A stretch of DNA of 64,000 bases from Phyllobacterium myrsinacearum (lineage in GTDB: Bacteria > Pseudomonadota > Alphaproteobacteria > Rhizobiales > Rhizobiaceae), in NCBI RefSeq assembly GCF_002980555.1, contig NZ_PVBT01000006.1:1-64000 (forward strand). The letters run 5' to 3'. The notes under the pieces are model-generated. The model was not told the DNA's origin and searched no databases. It worked only from the letters and a program-made list of their open reading frames with translations. This document shows, piece by piece, positions 9,501 to 16,994 of this stretch. Position 1 is the first letter of the stretch. Each line of letters starts with the position of its first letter. A program made the position numbers and the translations under genes.

Positions 9501-10065
9501 TCGCCTTGGCGATCGGCCCTTCCGGGCCGCCGGAAAGAACGATGATCCCCTCGGTCAGCCCCGGCAGCCAGGAAGCGGCGACGTGGACGGGATCGCCGGC
9601 GGGCGTTTCCAGATAGGCGCGGCTGACAAGCCGGACAAGATTGGCATAGCCCGTTTCCGTCGCCGCCAGCAGCACGAGCGGCGCAAGACCGAGAGCTTCG
9701 CGCCGGTTGGCGCTGCGGCTTTCCTCGGCCTGATCGTGAAAGGCAATATCGAGCTGACAGCCGATGATCGGCTGCAAGCCGGATTTCGATCCCTTCTGGG
9801 CAAATTCAAGCGCCCCGAACAGATTGTTGGTGTCGGTAATGGCGATGGCCGGGCTTTTGTTCGCAACGGCGAGATCGATGACCTTGGCAACCTGCAGCGC
9901 GCCTTCGAGCAGGGAATAGGCGGAATGCACCCGCAGATGGACGAAACGAAGCGCCTGCTTTTCCGCATTGCCCGCGCCTGGGTTACCCTGTCCGTCTGCC
10001 ACTGTATCCATCTCCAGAAATTTTGAACGGAGAACGTGATTCACCGTTGGCGTATTCTCGAACAA
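6502..10065 (-). CDS. dnaE: DNA polymerase III alpha subunit
   Basis: About 1187 residues, the replicative DnaE1 type. Domain order: PHP (HLRVHSAYSLLEGAL near residue 45), palm with the catalytic acids in PDFDIDF and later KFDFLGLKTL, fingers/beta-binding region with a helix-hairpin-helix (IKGVGEAAVDHIV), and an OB fold near residue 1000 (GTITAKQERKTKTGNKMGI). A start at 10011 (MDTVADGQGN) is also possible and would remove 18 residues that are not clearly conserved; an AGGTGG lies about 13 bases before the longer start. DNA synthesis at the fork is its role, with the beta clamp. It is transcribed alone. Confidence 0.96.
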   Translation of the reverse strand: MFENTPTVNHVLRSKFLEMDTVADGQGNPGAGNAEKQALRFVHLRVHSAYSLLEGALQVAKVIDLAVANKSPAIAITDTNNLFGALEFAQKGSKSGLQPIIGCQLDIAFHDQAEESRSANRREALGLAPLVLLAATETGYANLVRLVSRAYLETPAGDPVHVAASWLPGLTEGIIVLSGGPEGPIAKAIKDDRIDRARQRLIHLRSLYGDRLYVELQRHRGYDRTLEATHIALAYELELPLVATNDVFFSKSADYEAHDALLAIAAGSLLSIDDRRRLTPDHYLKTEDEMVALFADLPEALENTVEIALRCSYYPKNRAPILPRFTGESDDPEAALQAEADELARQAREGLASRIETLGLADGHTQQEYAERLEYEISIITRMKYPGYFLIVSDFIKWAKAHDIPVGPGRGSGAGSLVAYALTITDVDPLRFSLLFERFLNPDRVSMPDFDIDFCQERRDEVIRYVQAKYGRDQVAQIITFGTLQARAVLRDVGRVLEMPYGQVDRLTKMVPANPANPVTLAKAIEDEPRLREERDKEPVVERLLDIALKLEGLYRHASTHAAGIVIGDRPLSELVPMYRDPRSDMPVTQFNMKMVEEAGLVKFDFLGLKTLTVLQTAVNLVKRRGISVDLSNLPLDDKLSYEMLSRGETVGVFQVESTGMRKALIGMKPDRIEDIIALVALYRPGPMENIPTYNARKNGDEEMASIHPKIDHLVKETQGVIIYQEQVMQIAQEMSGYTLGEADLLRRAMGKKIRAEMDKQRERFVDGAVERGVTKPQANFIFDLLAKFADYGFNKSHAAAYAIVSFQTAYMKAHYPVEFLASSMAYDMANTDKLNDFRREALRLGIEVVTPSVNTSFRLFEVGDNRIFYSLAAIKGVGEAAVDHIVEKRGDTPYASLEDFCERIDPRVVNRRVFESLINAGAFDCFGRERPALIAGLDRIIGHAQRTQEDSVSGQADIFGGMAAGGSQGLQLPNAAPWLSAEKLRREFEAAGFYLSAHPLDEYRPILEKMRVQSWAEFSAAVKRGANAGRLAGTITAKQERKTKTGNKMGIIQFSDASGQFEAVLFSEALAQYRDLLEPGRSVVVTVGAEDRPEGISLRIQTAQSLEDEATRMQKALRLYMRSSEPLSAITPYLAPQNDGQIVSLILIKENGASEVEIELPHRYRVGPQVASAMKAIPGVVDVEMV

Positions 10066-10149
10066 TGGTCAGGGGGTGTCCACCTATACTTTGGCCGCCG
10101 GATCGTGCGACTGTGAACAACCTGTGATGCGCTATCGAAAGGCCCGCGA

Positions 10150-10731
10150 ATGAGCAATGCATATCCCGAAATCTATCTGGTGCGGCACGGTCAGACGGAG
10201 TGGAGCCTGTCCGGCCAGCACACCGGCCGGACCGACATACCGCTGACGGCCGCGGGCGAAGCGGCGGCCCGCACCCTCGCCGGCCGCCTGCATGGCCTTG
10301 TCTTTTCCGCCGTCTGGTCGAGCCCGTCCCAGCGCGCGTCGAAAACCTGCGTCCTCGCCGGATTTGGCGACACCCGTGTGATCAAGGACGACCTGGCGGA
10401 ATGGGATTATGGCACCTATGAGGGCATCACCACCAAGGCGATCCTGGCGGAGCGCCCCGGCTGGCAGCTTTTTCGCGACGGCTGCCCCGGCGGCGAATCC
10501 ACTGGTGATGTCGGTGCGCGTGCCGACCGGATCATCCATGCCATACGCGACGCGAATGACCGGGTGCTCATTTTTTCAAGTTCGCATTTCCTGCGGGTGC
10601 TGACGGCCCGCTGGCTTGGCTTGCCGCCCGAAGGCGGTGCGCTTTTCGTTCTGGATACCGCCAGCATCAGTGTGCTCGGCTATGAGCACGACCTGACGGA
10701 ACCGGTTGTTCGCAGGTGGAACCAGACATGA
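10150..10731 (+). CDS. Histidine phosphatase family protein
   Basis: 193 residues with the branch-1 signature VRHGQTEW (catalytic His and Arg), a second arginine in SSPSQRA, the acid in AEWDYGTYEG, and the second histidine in FSSSHFLRV. This is a complete phosphoglycerate-mutase-like fold, probably a phosphatase rather than a cofactor-dependent mutase because it is short (mutases are about 230-250 residues). The substrate is unknown. It is divergent from dnaE and converges on the small gene at 10797-10883. Confidence 0.85.
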   Translation: MSNAYPEIYLVRHGQTEWSLSGQHTGRTDIPLTAAGEAAARTLAGRLHGLVFSAVWSSPSQRASKTCVLAGFGDTRVIKDDLAEWDYGTYEGITTKAILAERPGWQLFRDGCPGGESTGDVGARADRIIHAIRDANDRVLIFSSSHFLRVLTARWLGLPPEGGALFVLDTASISVLGYEHDLTEPVVRRWNQT

Positions 10732-10796
10732 CGATGGGCGACGCCCGCGGGCCAGGAACCAGGCGAAACCTAGTCATCCCGGCCCCGCCGGTTCTT

Positions 10797-10883
10797 TCAG
10801 ATAACGCTGACCCACATGGCGAATGTTGCAATAAACAGACTGACTGTAACGAATGACATGACGTCCTGGAAAAGTTCGCTCAT
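10797..10883 (-). CDS. Small SOS-controlled membrane peptide, SidA-like candidate
   Basis: A 28-codon frame. Residues 1-7 are MSELFQD; residues 8-28 form one hydrophobic stretch (VMSFVTVSLFI, then ATFAMWVSVI) long enough to cross the membrane once. A good ribosome site, GAAGAAGGG, ends about 9 bases before the ATG, and a LexA box lies 40 bases upstream on the same strand. The size, single helix and LexA control are those of Caulobacter SidA, a 29-residue SOS-induced peptide that blocks division through FtsW/FtsN; E. coli TisB (29 residues, SOS toxin) is the other precedent. Similarity at residue level is not claimed. That it is translated is inferred from the ribosome site and the promoter layout. 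Confidence 0.7.
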   Translation of the reverse strand: MSELFQDVMSFVTVSLFIATFAMWVSVI

Positions 10884-10910
10884 CGGTAAAACCCTTCTTC
10901 GTTTGCTCTA

Positions 10911-10946
10911 TGTATATGTTTTGTTCTATTTTTGTTCCAAAGTCAA
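10911..10946 (-). promoter_or_regulatory. LexA box and promoter of the small membrane peptide gene
   Basis: On the minus strand GAACAAAAATAGAAC (10937-10923) is an exact GAAC-N7-GAAC LexA operator. It sits between TTGGAA (10940-10935) and TATACA (10916-10911), a plausible -35/-10 pair with an 18-base spacer, so LexA would block RNA polymerase directly. The alternative -35 TTGACT at 10946-10941 gives too long a spacer. Confidence 0.8.
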
Positions 10947-11031
10947 GCGCACCAAAACCACCATTGGCGCTATGGTTGTCGATTTCTTAACAGAGGGTAA
11001 AACGCACGCCGCCCCGCGGGCACCGACAAAC

Positions 11032-11065
11032 GCAAACGGGCACGGATTTCTCCGCGCCCGTTTGC
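11032..11065 (-). terminator. Stem-loop after lolD, likely terminator
   Basis: Perfect 10-base inverted repeat GCAAACGGGC / GCCCGTTTGC with a 14-base loop, starting 19 bases after the lolD stop. The downstream T tract on the minus strand is poor (GTTTGTC), so it may act as a weak terminator or 3' stabiliser. Confidence 0.5.
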
Positions 11066-11084
11066 TATGTATGGCGTGAACGGA

Positions 11085-11771
11085 TCAGGAGACCGTGGTG
11101 ATCTTGCCGTCCTTCAGGGTGACCCGGCGATCCATGCGACGGGCAAGTTCGTGATTGTGCGTGGCGATCATTGCCGACAGGCCGGACTGGCGCACCAGGG
11201 CCTCCAGTGCCTCGAACACATAGGATGACGTCACCGGATCGAGATTGCCGGTGGGCTCATCGGCAAGCAGCACGAGCGGCGCATTGGCCACGGCACGGGC
11301 GATGGCGACGCGCTGCTGTTCGCCGCCGGACAGTTCCGACGGACGGTGCGAGGCGCGCGCGCCCACCTTCATATAGTCGAGCAGCTGCTGGGCGCGTTCC
11401 GACGCGACGCGCGGTTTCATGCCACGGATCATCTGCGGCATCATCACGTTTTCGAGTGCGGAGAATTCCGGCAGGAGATGATGGAACTGATAGACGAAAC
11501 CGATGTCGTTGCGGCGGATCGCCGTGCGCTCTTCATCGGACAGCGAGCCGCAGGCGCGCCCGTCCAGAATCACATCGCCATTGTCGGGCCGCTCCAAAAG
11601 GCCAGCCGTGTGCAGAAGCGTCGACTTGCCGGCACCCGACGGCGCGACAAGCGCAACCATCTCGCCCCGGCCGAGGGAGAAATTGGCATCGTCCAGGATA
11701 ACCAGCTCCCGGTCGATCTCATTGTACCGGCGGCCGACACTGGTCAGCTGAAGAATGGGCCCGGCTGACAT
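11085..11771 (-). CDS. lolD: Lipoprotein-releasing ABC transporter ATPase
   Basis: 228 residues with Walker [10 protein letters not shown], signature LSGGEQQR, Walker [12 protein letters not shown] and the H-loop ATHNHELA. The [10 protein letters not shown] segment after the Q-loop is typical of LolD. It powers removal of outer-membrane lipoproteins from the inner membrane to LolA. The start overlaps the stop of the permease gene by one base (TAATG on the minus strand), so translation is coupled. It is the last gene of proS-lolC-lolD. Confidence 0.95.
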   Translation of the reverse strand: MSAGPILQLTSVGRRYNEIDRELVILDDANFSLGRGEMVALVAPSGAGKSTLLHTAGLLERPDNGDVILDGRACGSLSDEERTAIRRNDIGFVYQFHHLLPEFSALENVMMPQMIRGMKPRVASERAQQLLDYMKVGARASHRPSELSGGEQQRVAIARAVANAPLVLLADEPTGNLDPVTSSYVFEALEALVRQSGLSAMIATHNHELARRMDRRVTLKDGKITTVS

Positions 11772-13060
11772 TATTCGTACCTCAAGGCTTCAACGGGATC
11801 GAGCTTGGCCGCGCGCCATGCGGGGAAAAGCGTCGCCAGAAACGACAGGAAGAGCGCCATCAGGATGACCGAAAAGGTTTCATTGAAATCCATCTTGGCG
11901 GGCAAGGTGCTCAGGAAATAAAGCTCCGGATTGAACAGAGTTGTTCCAGACAACCAGGAGAAGAATTGCCGGATGCGTTCGACGTTCAGGCAGACGAGGA
12001 CGCCGAGAGCCACACCGGCGATGGTGCCGCTGACCCCGATGGCGGCACCCGTCATCAGGAAGATGCGCAGCACCGAGTTACGCGTCGCCCCCATGGTGCG
12101 CAGGATGGCGATATCGCGGCCCTTGTCCTTGACCAGCATGATCAGGCCGGAAATGATGTTCAGCGCCGCCACGAGCACGATCAGCGTCAGGATCATGAAC
12201 ATGACGTTGCGCTCCACCTGCAGGGCGGAGAAGAAGGTCACGTTGCGCTGGCGCCAGTCGGTGAGCATCAGCGGCCGCTGCGCCGCATCCTCGATCGGCT
12301 TTTTCAGCGCGTCGACATTGTCGGGATTGTTGGCGAAAATCTCGATGGACTGGACCTTGCCTTCCTGGTTGAAATAGAGCTGGGCTTCATCCAGCGGCAT
12401 CAGCGCGATCGAGGCGTCATATTCGGACATGCCGATCTGGAAAATGGCGACGACCGGATAGGATTTCACCCGCGGTGAAACCCCGAGCGGCGTCACATCG
12501 CCATCCAGCGACATCAATGTCAGCTTGTCGCCGATGCCAAGGCCCAGATTTTCCGCCATGCGGGTGCCAATAGCCACGCCGCCCGCCTTGTCGAAATTGG
12601 CGAAGGTGCCCTGCTTGACGTTCTTGGCGACGAGCTGGAGCTTTTTGATGTCCTCTTCGCGCAGACCCCGCACGAGCGTGCCGGTGCCCTGCCCGACATT
12701 GCCCTGGCCCAGCACCTGCCCCTCCACCACGGGAATGGCGAAGGAAACACCGGGAACCGCATCGATCCGCTTGATCACATTGTCATAATCATCCAGCGGC
12801 CGGTCCATCGGCTGCATGATGACATGACCGTTGATGCCGAGAATGCGCGTCAGCAATTCGCTGCGGAAACCGTTCATGACGGCCATGACGATAATGAGCG
12901 TCGCCACGCCGAGCATGATGCCGGTGAAGGAGAAACCGGCAATCACCGAAATAAACGTTTCCTTGCGCCGGGCGCGCAGATAGCGCCATGCGATCATCCG
13001 CTCATAGGAAGAGAACGGTTTTGGACCCTGTTGTACAGCAGTGACGGCCGATTCGGTCAT
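11771..13060 (-). CDS. lolC: Lipoprotein-releasing system permease LolC/LolE
   Basis: 429 residues with an N-terminal membrane helix (about 40-60), a large periplasmic domain, and three C-terminal helices (about 290-310, 335-365, 390-415), the FtsX/LolCE layout. The [16 protein letters not shown] segment is the coupling helix that contacts LolD. Alphaproteobacteria often carry one LolC/E-type permease that works as a homodimer (sometimes named LolF); only one is present here. The start overlaps the end of proS by four bases (ATGA). Confidence 0.93.
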   Translation of the reverse strand: MTESAVTAVQQGPKPFSSYERMIAWRYLRARRKETFISVIAGFSFTGIMLGVATLIIVMAVMNGFRSELLTRILGINGHVIMQPMDRPLDDYDNVIKRIDAVPGVSFAIPVVEGQVLGQGNVGQGTGTLVRGLREEDIKKLQLVAKNVKQGTFANFDKAGGVAIGTRMAENLGLGIGDKLTLMSLDGDVTPLGVSPRVKSYPVVAIFQIGMSEYDASIALMPLDEAQLYFNQEGKVQSIEIFANNPDNVDALKKPIEDAAQRPLMLTDWRQRNVTFFSALQVERNVMFMILTLIVLVAALNIISGLIMLVKDKGRDIAILRTMGATRNSVLRIFLMTGAAIGVSGTIAGVALGVLVCLNVERIRQFFSWLSGTTLFNPELYFLSTLPAKMDFNETFSVILMALFLSFLATLFPAWRAAKLDPVEALRYE

Positions 13061-14406
13061 AGAGTTCCAGCCTGAAAGTCAGCGGGGCCTGCAAGCTTGT
13101 TGATTGCAGCTTCGATGCTCAGGGTTTCCCGTTCACCCGTCGCGCGATCCTTGATCTCGACTTCACCGGCGGCAACGCCGCGCGGCCCGATGATGACCTG
13201 CGTCGGCAGGCCGATCAGGTCCATCTTGGCGAATTTCGCACCGGGACGATCGTCCGTATCATCCAGCAGCGGTTCAAGCCCGGCATTGGTCAGGGCCTCG
13301 TAGACCTTGGCGGATGCCGCATCGCAGGCCTCGTCGCCCGGCTTCATATTGACGATACCAGCACCGAACGGCGCAACGGCCCTCGGCCAGATGATGCCGT
13401 TCTCGTCATGCGACGCCTCGATGATCGCAGCGATGACGCGGGACGGCCCGATGCCGTAGGAACCCATCGAAACCATATGTTCCTTGCCGTCGGGACCGGT
13501 GACCTTGGCGCCCATGGGTTCGGAATATTTGGTGCCGAAATGGAAGATGTGGCCAACTTCGATGCCGCGTGCGGCAAGCTGTTCGGACGCGCCGACCTTG
13601 TCCCACGCCGCCTCGTCGTGCATTTCATCCGTCGCCGCATAGGGCGTCGTCCACTGGCTCACGATATCGGCGACCTGCGCATTGTCATCGAAATTGGTGT
13701 CTGCCCCCGGAACCGGCAGGTCGAGATAGGCGCGGTCGCAATAGACCTGACTCTCGCCGGTTTCGGCCAGAATGATGAATTCGTGGCTGAGATCGCCGCC
13801 GATGGGGCCGGTATCGGCACGCATGGGAATGACCTTGATTCCGAGGCGCGAGAAAGTGCGCAGATAAGCCACGAACATGCGGTTGTAGGCGGCCTTGGCG
13901 CCTTCGAAATCGATGTCGAAGCTGTAGGCGTCCTTCATCAGGAATTCACGCGAGCGCATGACGCCGAAACGCGGGCGGCGCTCGTCGCGGAACTTCCACT
14001 GAATATGATAAAGATTGAGCGGCAAGTCCTTGTAAGACTTCACATAAGCCCGGAAAATCTCGGTGATCATTTCCTCATTGGTCGGGCCGAACAGCATCTC
14101 GCGGTCGCCGCGATCCTTGATGCGCAGCATCTCGTCGCCATAGGCGTCATAACGGCCGCTTTCGCGCCACAGATCGGCGGACTGGATCGTCGGCATCAGC
14201 AGCTCGATGGCACCGGACCGGTTCTGTTCCTCGCGGATGATGTTGGACACCTTGTTGAGGATGCGCAGCCCTGCCGGCAGCCAGGCATAGATGCCGGCCG
14301 ATTCCTGACGGATCAGGCCGGCACGCAGCATCAGCCGGTGCGAGACGATTTCCGCCTCTTTGGGATTTTCTTTCAGGATAGGCAGGAAATAACGGGAAAG
14401 CCGCAT
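13057..14406 (-). CDS. proS: Proline-tRNA ligase
   Basis: 449 residues, the short alphaproteobacterial ProS without the insertion (editing) domain found in E. coli ProS. The class II motifs are visible: motif 1 region [15 protein letters not shown], motif 2 [21 protein letters not shown], motif 3 [13 protein letters not shown]. The anticodon-binding domain is the last 110 residues. The start at 14406 ([10 protein letters not shown]) was preferred to one four codons upstream. It heads the proS-lolC-lolD operon. Confidence 0.96.
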   Translation of the reverse strand: MRLSRYFLPILKENPKEAEIVSHRLMLRAGLIRQESAGIYAWLPAGLRILNKVSNIIREEQNRSGAIELLMPTIQSADLWRESGRYDAYGDEMLRIKDRGDREMLFGPTNEEMITEIFRAYVKSYKDLPLNLYHIQWKFRDERRPRFGVMRSREFLMKDAYSFDIDFEGAKAAYNRMFVAYLRTFSRLGIKVIPMRADTGPIGGDLSHEFIILAETGESQVYCDRAYLDLPVPGADTNFDDNAQVADIVSQWTTPYAATDEMHDEAAWDKVGASEQLAARGIEVGHIFHFGTKYSEPMGAKVTGPDGKEHMVSMGSYGIGPSRVIAAIIEASHDENGIIWPRAVAPFGAGIVNMKPGDEACDAASAKVYEALTNAGLEPLLDDTDDRPGAKFAKMDLIGLPTQVIIGPRGVAAGEVEIKDRATGERETLSIEAAINKLAGPADFQAGTL

Positions 14407-14698
14407 TGAGATCACCAAATTGAAACACAGCCTGAATGCTTGAAGAATCAGGCAAAACCAAGTGCAAAGTTAGCGTATTGCCCAAAAATCGTTGCCGATT
14501 TCCGGAAAGAATCATACGCCGCCAAATGTGTTGCCGCATCCCGCCCAAAATCCGGATAATCCGCGACGCAGCACTGTTTCTTAGCGGCTTAACAGCGGGT
14601 TGGAAACCCGCCAACGGCAAATGAGACGCTACAGATTTGTGACAGTTTTGTTACGCTGCCGGATTTGTAAGCAAAAAATGACTGTATCGAATATTTTT

Positions 14699-14727
14699 CG
14701 TGACATTTCGAAGGCAGTCCGCTATTT
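14699..14727 (+). promoter_or_regulatory. Candidate promoter of the sRNA at 14734
   Basis: CGTGAC at 14699-14704, an exact 17-base spacer, and CTATTT at 14722-14727 differ from the rhizobial consensus CTTGAC-N17-CTATAT at two positions (one per hexamer). The same consensus drives many rhizobial trans-acting sRNAs. Confidence 0.55.
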
Positions 14728-14733
14728 TTTTAA

Positions 14734-14886
14734 TCATAATGAGAAAGTAAGAATAATTCTGCTTTCCAGCGCGGTCAAAGTCTTGGGAGGATGTGACCTT
14801 TGGCGCGGTAATACGCAGCCACCATGCAAATGGAATAGGGTCAGACGCGATCTAACAATGCAAGGCGAAAGCCTTGCATTTTTTTT
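14734..14886 (+). ncRNA. Candidate trans-acting small RNA, about 150 nt
   Basis: Bounded by the promoter at 14699-14727 and a strong terminator at 14857-14886, with no convincing reading frame inside. A hairpin can form from GTCAAAG and CTTTGGC around a loop that contains TTGGGAGGATG; a smaller one, CCA-TGCAAA-TGG, follows. The overall plan (promoter, exposed purine-rich loop, Hfq-type U-rich terminator) is that of the alphaproteobacterial sRNA families such as suhB/mmgR or the alpha-r families. The family cannot be assigned by eye, and the exact 5' end is inferred from the -10. Confidence 0.6.
14857..14886 (+). terminator. Rho-independent terminator of the sRNA
   Basis: Ten-base stem AATGCAAGGC, loop GAAA, GCCTTGCATT, followed by a run of T (eight in a row counting the stem end). 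No coding gene lies within 400 bases upstream on this strand, so it ends a non-coding transcript. Confidence 0.9.
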
Positions 14887-15251
14887 GCCTTGATACGGAA
14901 ATACAAAGACTTATCAAGAGAATTTAAAGTAGATTTCACCGGCGGCAATGTTCCGGCCGCATTACTTTAGTTCTATTTTGCTACTACTTGAGCAACACGA
15001 AGATGCATTCCCAAACAGGCAATCGCCCCGGATGTGACCAGTCCGCTCGCGTCCCCTTGGCCCAGCAGATCAGGATTGCATGCCGGAGCTAGCGGCGATT
15101 CGCATGAATTCATTTCATCGTCCCGAGCGCGGTCTTAGACTAAGGTCGCAATGTTCAGCTCATCTTTACCTGCTAGATTGGCGGTGCAGGATCAATGTGC
15201 CAAGCGTGGGGATTGGCACATCTGCGACGTTGCAATGTTCGGGGACGAACC

Positions 15252-16253
15252 ATGAGAATTCACACGCGCGGCACGGCTGAACCCGGCAAGCGCAGCATTT
15301 GCATCAGCACGATTACGCGCAATCGTCCATTCATGCTGCAGAACCTGTTGCACTCCTATGCCGCCATGGATGTTCCCCATGGGGCGGATTTGCATTTTCT
15401 TATTGTCGAAAACAATGAGATGGCCACGCTGCACGATGTCATCGCGCAATTCCGGGCGCTCGTACCGCAATGGACGGTCCAGTACGAGGTGGAACCGCGC
15501 CTCGGCATTGCCCGCGCCCGCAACCATGCGCTGGCATGCGCCCTGGCCGGCAATCACGATCTCATGACATTTGCCGATGATGATGAACGGGTGGAACCCG
15601 ACTGGCTGATTGAACTTCTGGCCGAACTGGATGCCTCGACCCTCGATATCATCGGCTCTCCCGTGCGCGCCGCACCGATTTCCGCCGATGCGCCGTTTTC
15701 CGCGCAGCTCGTCTGGGCCGGCCTCAACCGGCGGAACATGGAAAGCGAACGCAAAGCCCGGCTGCGCTATGAGCGCAACGAAGCGCACAAGATCCTGCTG
15801 GCAACCGGCAGCTGGATGGGCAGGCTGAGCTTCTTCGACCGGACAGGCCTGCGTTTTGACGATTCGCTTGATCTGGCCGGCGGCGAAGACTGGCGTCTGT
15901 ACCGGGAAGCCAGGAAACTCGGCGCCAGGACCGGCTGGACGCCGCATGCCATTGCCTATGAAACCGTGCCGATGGACCGGCTGACCCTCGGCTATCACTT
16001 TCGCCGCGACCGCGACAGCAGTTCCATTGAAACCTGCACGAGGCTTGCCCAGCAGCGCGCGCGGACCTTGCTGCGCATTCCCGGTTCGCTGGCCATCCGG
16101 GTGTTCAAACTGTGCAGCTATACCCTCGCCGCACCGTTCACGCGCGGGGAAGCACTGGTGCGGCTGGCGGCGTGCATGGGCAGTATTTGGGGAATCTGTC
16201 AGGGCTGCCTTGGCAAGAGATCATCGCACTACCGGCGCACAAGCGGTTTTTAA
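15252..16253 (+). CDS. Family 2 glycosyltransferase
   Basis: 333 residues with a GT-A fold: ICISTITRNRPFMLQNLL at the N-terminus, the donor/metal-binding acids in FADDDERVEPDW, and the acceptor-side segment LAGGEDWRLYREA (ED motif). It resembles ExoM-type enzymes that add a sugar to a lipid-linked oligosaccharide, but donor and acceptor are unknown. No clear membrane anchor is seen beyond a weakly hydrophobic C-terminal third. The start has GGGGA before it; a longer frame to 15195 has no support. It stands alone, between the sRNA and the end of the nuo/birA block, away from the polysaccharide cluster at the right end. Confidence 0.85.
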   Translation: MRIHTRGTAEPGKRSICISTITRNRPFMLQNLLHSYAAMDVPHGADLHFLIVENNEMATLHDVIAQFRALVPQWTVQYEVEPRLGIARARNHALACALAGNHDLMTFADDDERVEPDWLIELLAELDASTLDIIGSPVRAAPISADAPFSAQLVWAGLNRRNMESERKARLRYERNEAHKILLATGSWMGRLSFFDRTGLRFDDSLDLAGGEDWRLYREARKLGARTGWTPHAIAYETVPMDRLTLGYHFRRDRDSSSIETCTRLAQQRARTLLRIPGSLAIRVFKLCSYTLAAPFTRGEALVRLAACMGSIWGICQGCLGKRSSHYRRTSGF

Positions 16254-16310
16254 CGGCTGCACGCTTGTGATGCGTGGTTCGCCGTGCGGATACGGGATCT
16301 GACCCCGGTC

Positions 16311-16580
16311 CTAATGCAGCTGCGGGAAGAAAACCGGAATGCTCTCGACGCCGAAACCAAGCTTTTGGTTGACGATGTAGAAGAGGATGAAAACCACGGC
16401 TGAAATCGCGGTGGTGATCAGGAACACCCGTCCCATGCGGTGCTTGTGCGGTGCGCTGGCTGTGGTGCCCAGCGTGACATCATTCTCGTCGGCCTGGGTG
16501 CGCAGGCCAAACGGCAGCACGGTGAACAGCGTCAACCACCAGAAGATGAAATAAACCGCCATTCCAGTTGCGATGGGCAT
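16311..16580 (-). CDS. DUF1467 family membrane protein
   Basis: 89 residues with two membrane helices (about 6-26 and 51-73) and a conserved WWLTLFTVLPFG / GLRTQ segment, the DUF1467 pattern of alphaproteobacteria. Function unknown. It starts one base after the mce stop and ends the nuo-birA-rnj-mce series; in related genomes it is commonly next to mce and proS. Confidence 0.85.
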   Translation of the reverse strand: MPIATGMAVYFIFWWLTLFTVLPFGLRTQADENDVTLGTTASAPHKHRMGRVFLITTAISAVVFILFYIVNQKLGFGVESIPVFFPQLH

Positions 16581-16581
16581 G

Positions 16582-16986
16582 TCAGACTTGCTCCAGTTCG
16601 ATCAGCGTCCCGTTGAAATCCTTCGGGTGAAGGAACAGCACCGGTTTGCCGTGGGCGCCGATTTTGGGTTCGCCATCACCCAGAATACGCGCACCCTGCA
16701 GTTGTAGCTGATTTCGCGCCGCCAGAATATCGGTCACTTCGTAGCAGAGGTGGTGCATGCCGCCGGACGGGTTCTTTGCCAGAAAGGCAGCGATGGGCGA
16801 CTGCGCATTCAGGGGTTCGAGAAGTTCGATCTTGGTGTTGCCGACATCGATGAAAACCACGGTCACACCATGCTCCGGCAGGACTTGCGGCTCGGTGAGT
16901 GTCGCACCAAGCGTATCGCGATAGACTGCCGATGCCGCAGCAAGATCGGGAACGGCAATGGCGACATGGTTCAAACGGCCGAGCAT
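16582..16986 (-). CDS. mce: Methylmalonyl-CoA epimerase
   Basis: 134 residues, a VOC-superfamily protein of two babbb repeats. The metal ligands expected in the family are in place: His in LNHVAIAV, His in GMHHLCYEV and Glu in GTLIELEQV. It interconverts (2R)- and (2S)-methylmalonyl-CoA in the propionyl-CoA to succinyl-CoA route. The start at 16986 was chosen because the upstream residues overlap the end of rnj. It is 8 bases behind rnj. Confidence 0.92.
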   Translation of the reverse strand: MLGRLNHVAIAVPDLAAASAVYRDTLGATLTEPQVLPEHGVTVVFIDVGNTKIELLEPLNAQSPIAAFLAKNPSGGMHHLCYEVTDILAARNQLQLQGARILGDGEPKIGAHGKPVLFLHPKDFNGTLIELEQV

Positions 16987-16994
16987 TCTTGACC

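Noticed and set aside
10816-11079. 87-codon frame on the plus strand over the small peptide locus
   Set aside because: Runs through the LexA box and the stem-loop after lolD; no ribosome site. The minus-strand 28-codon gene has promoter, operator and ribosome site.
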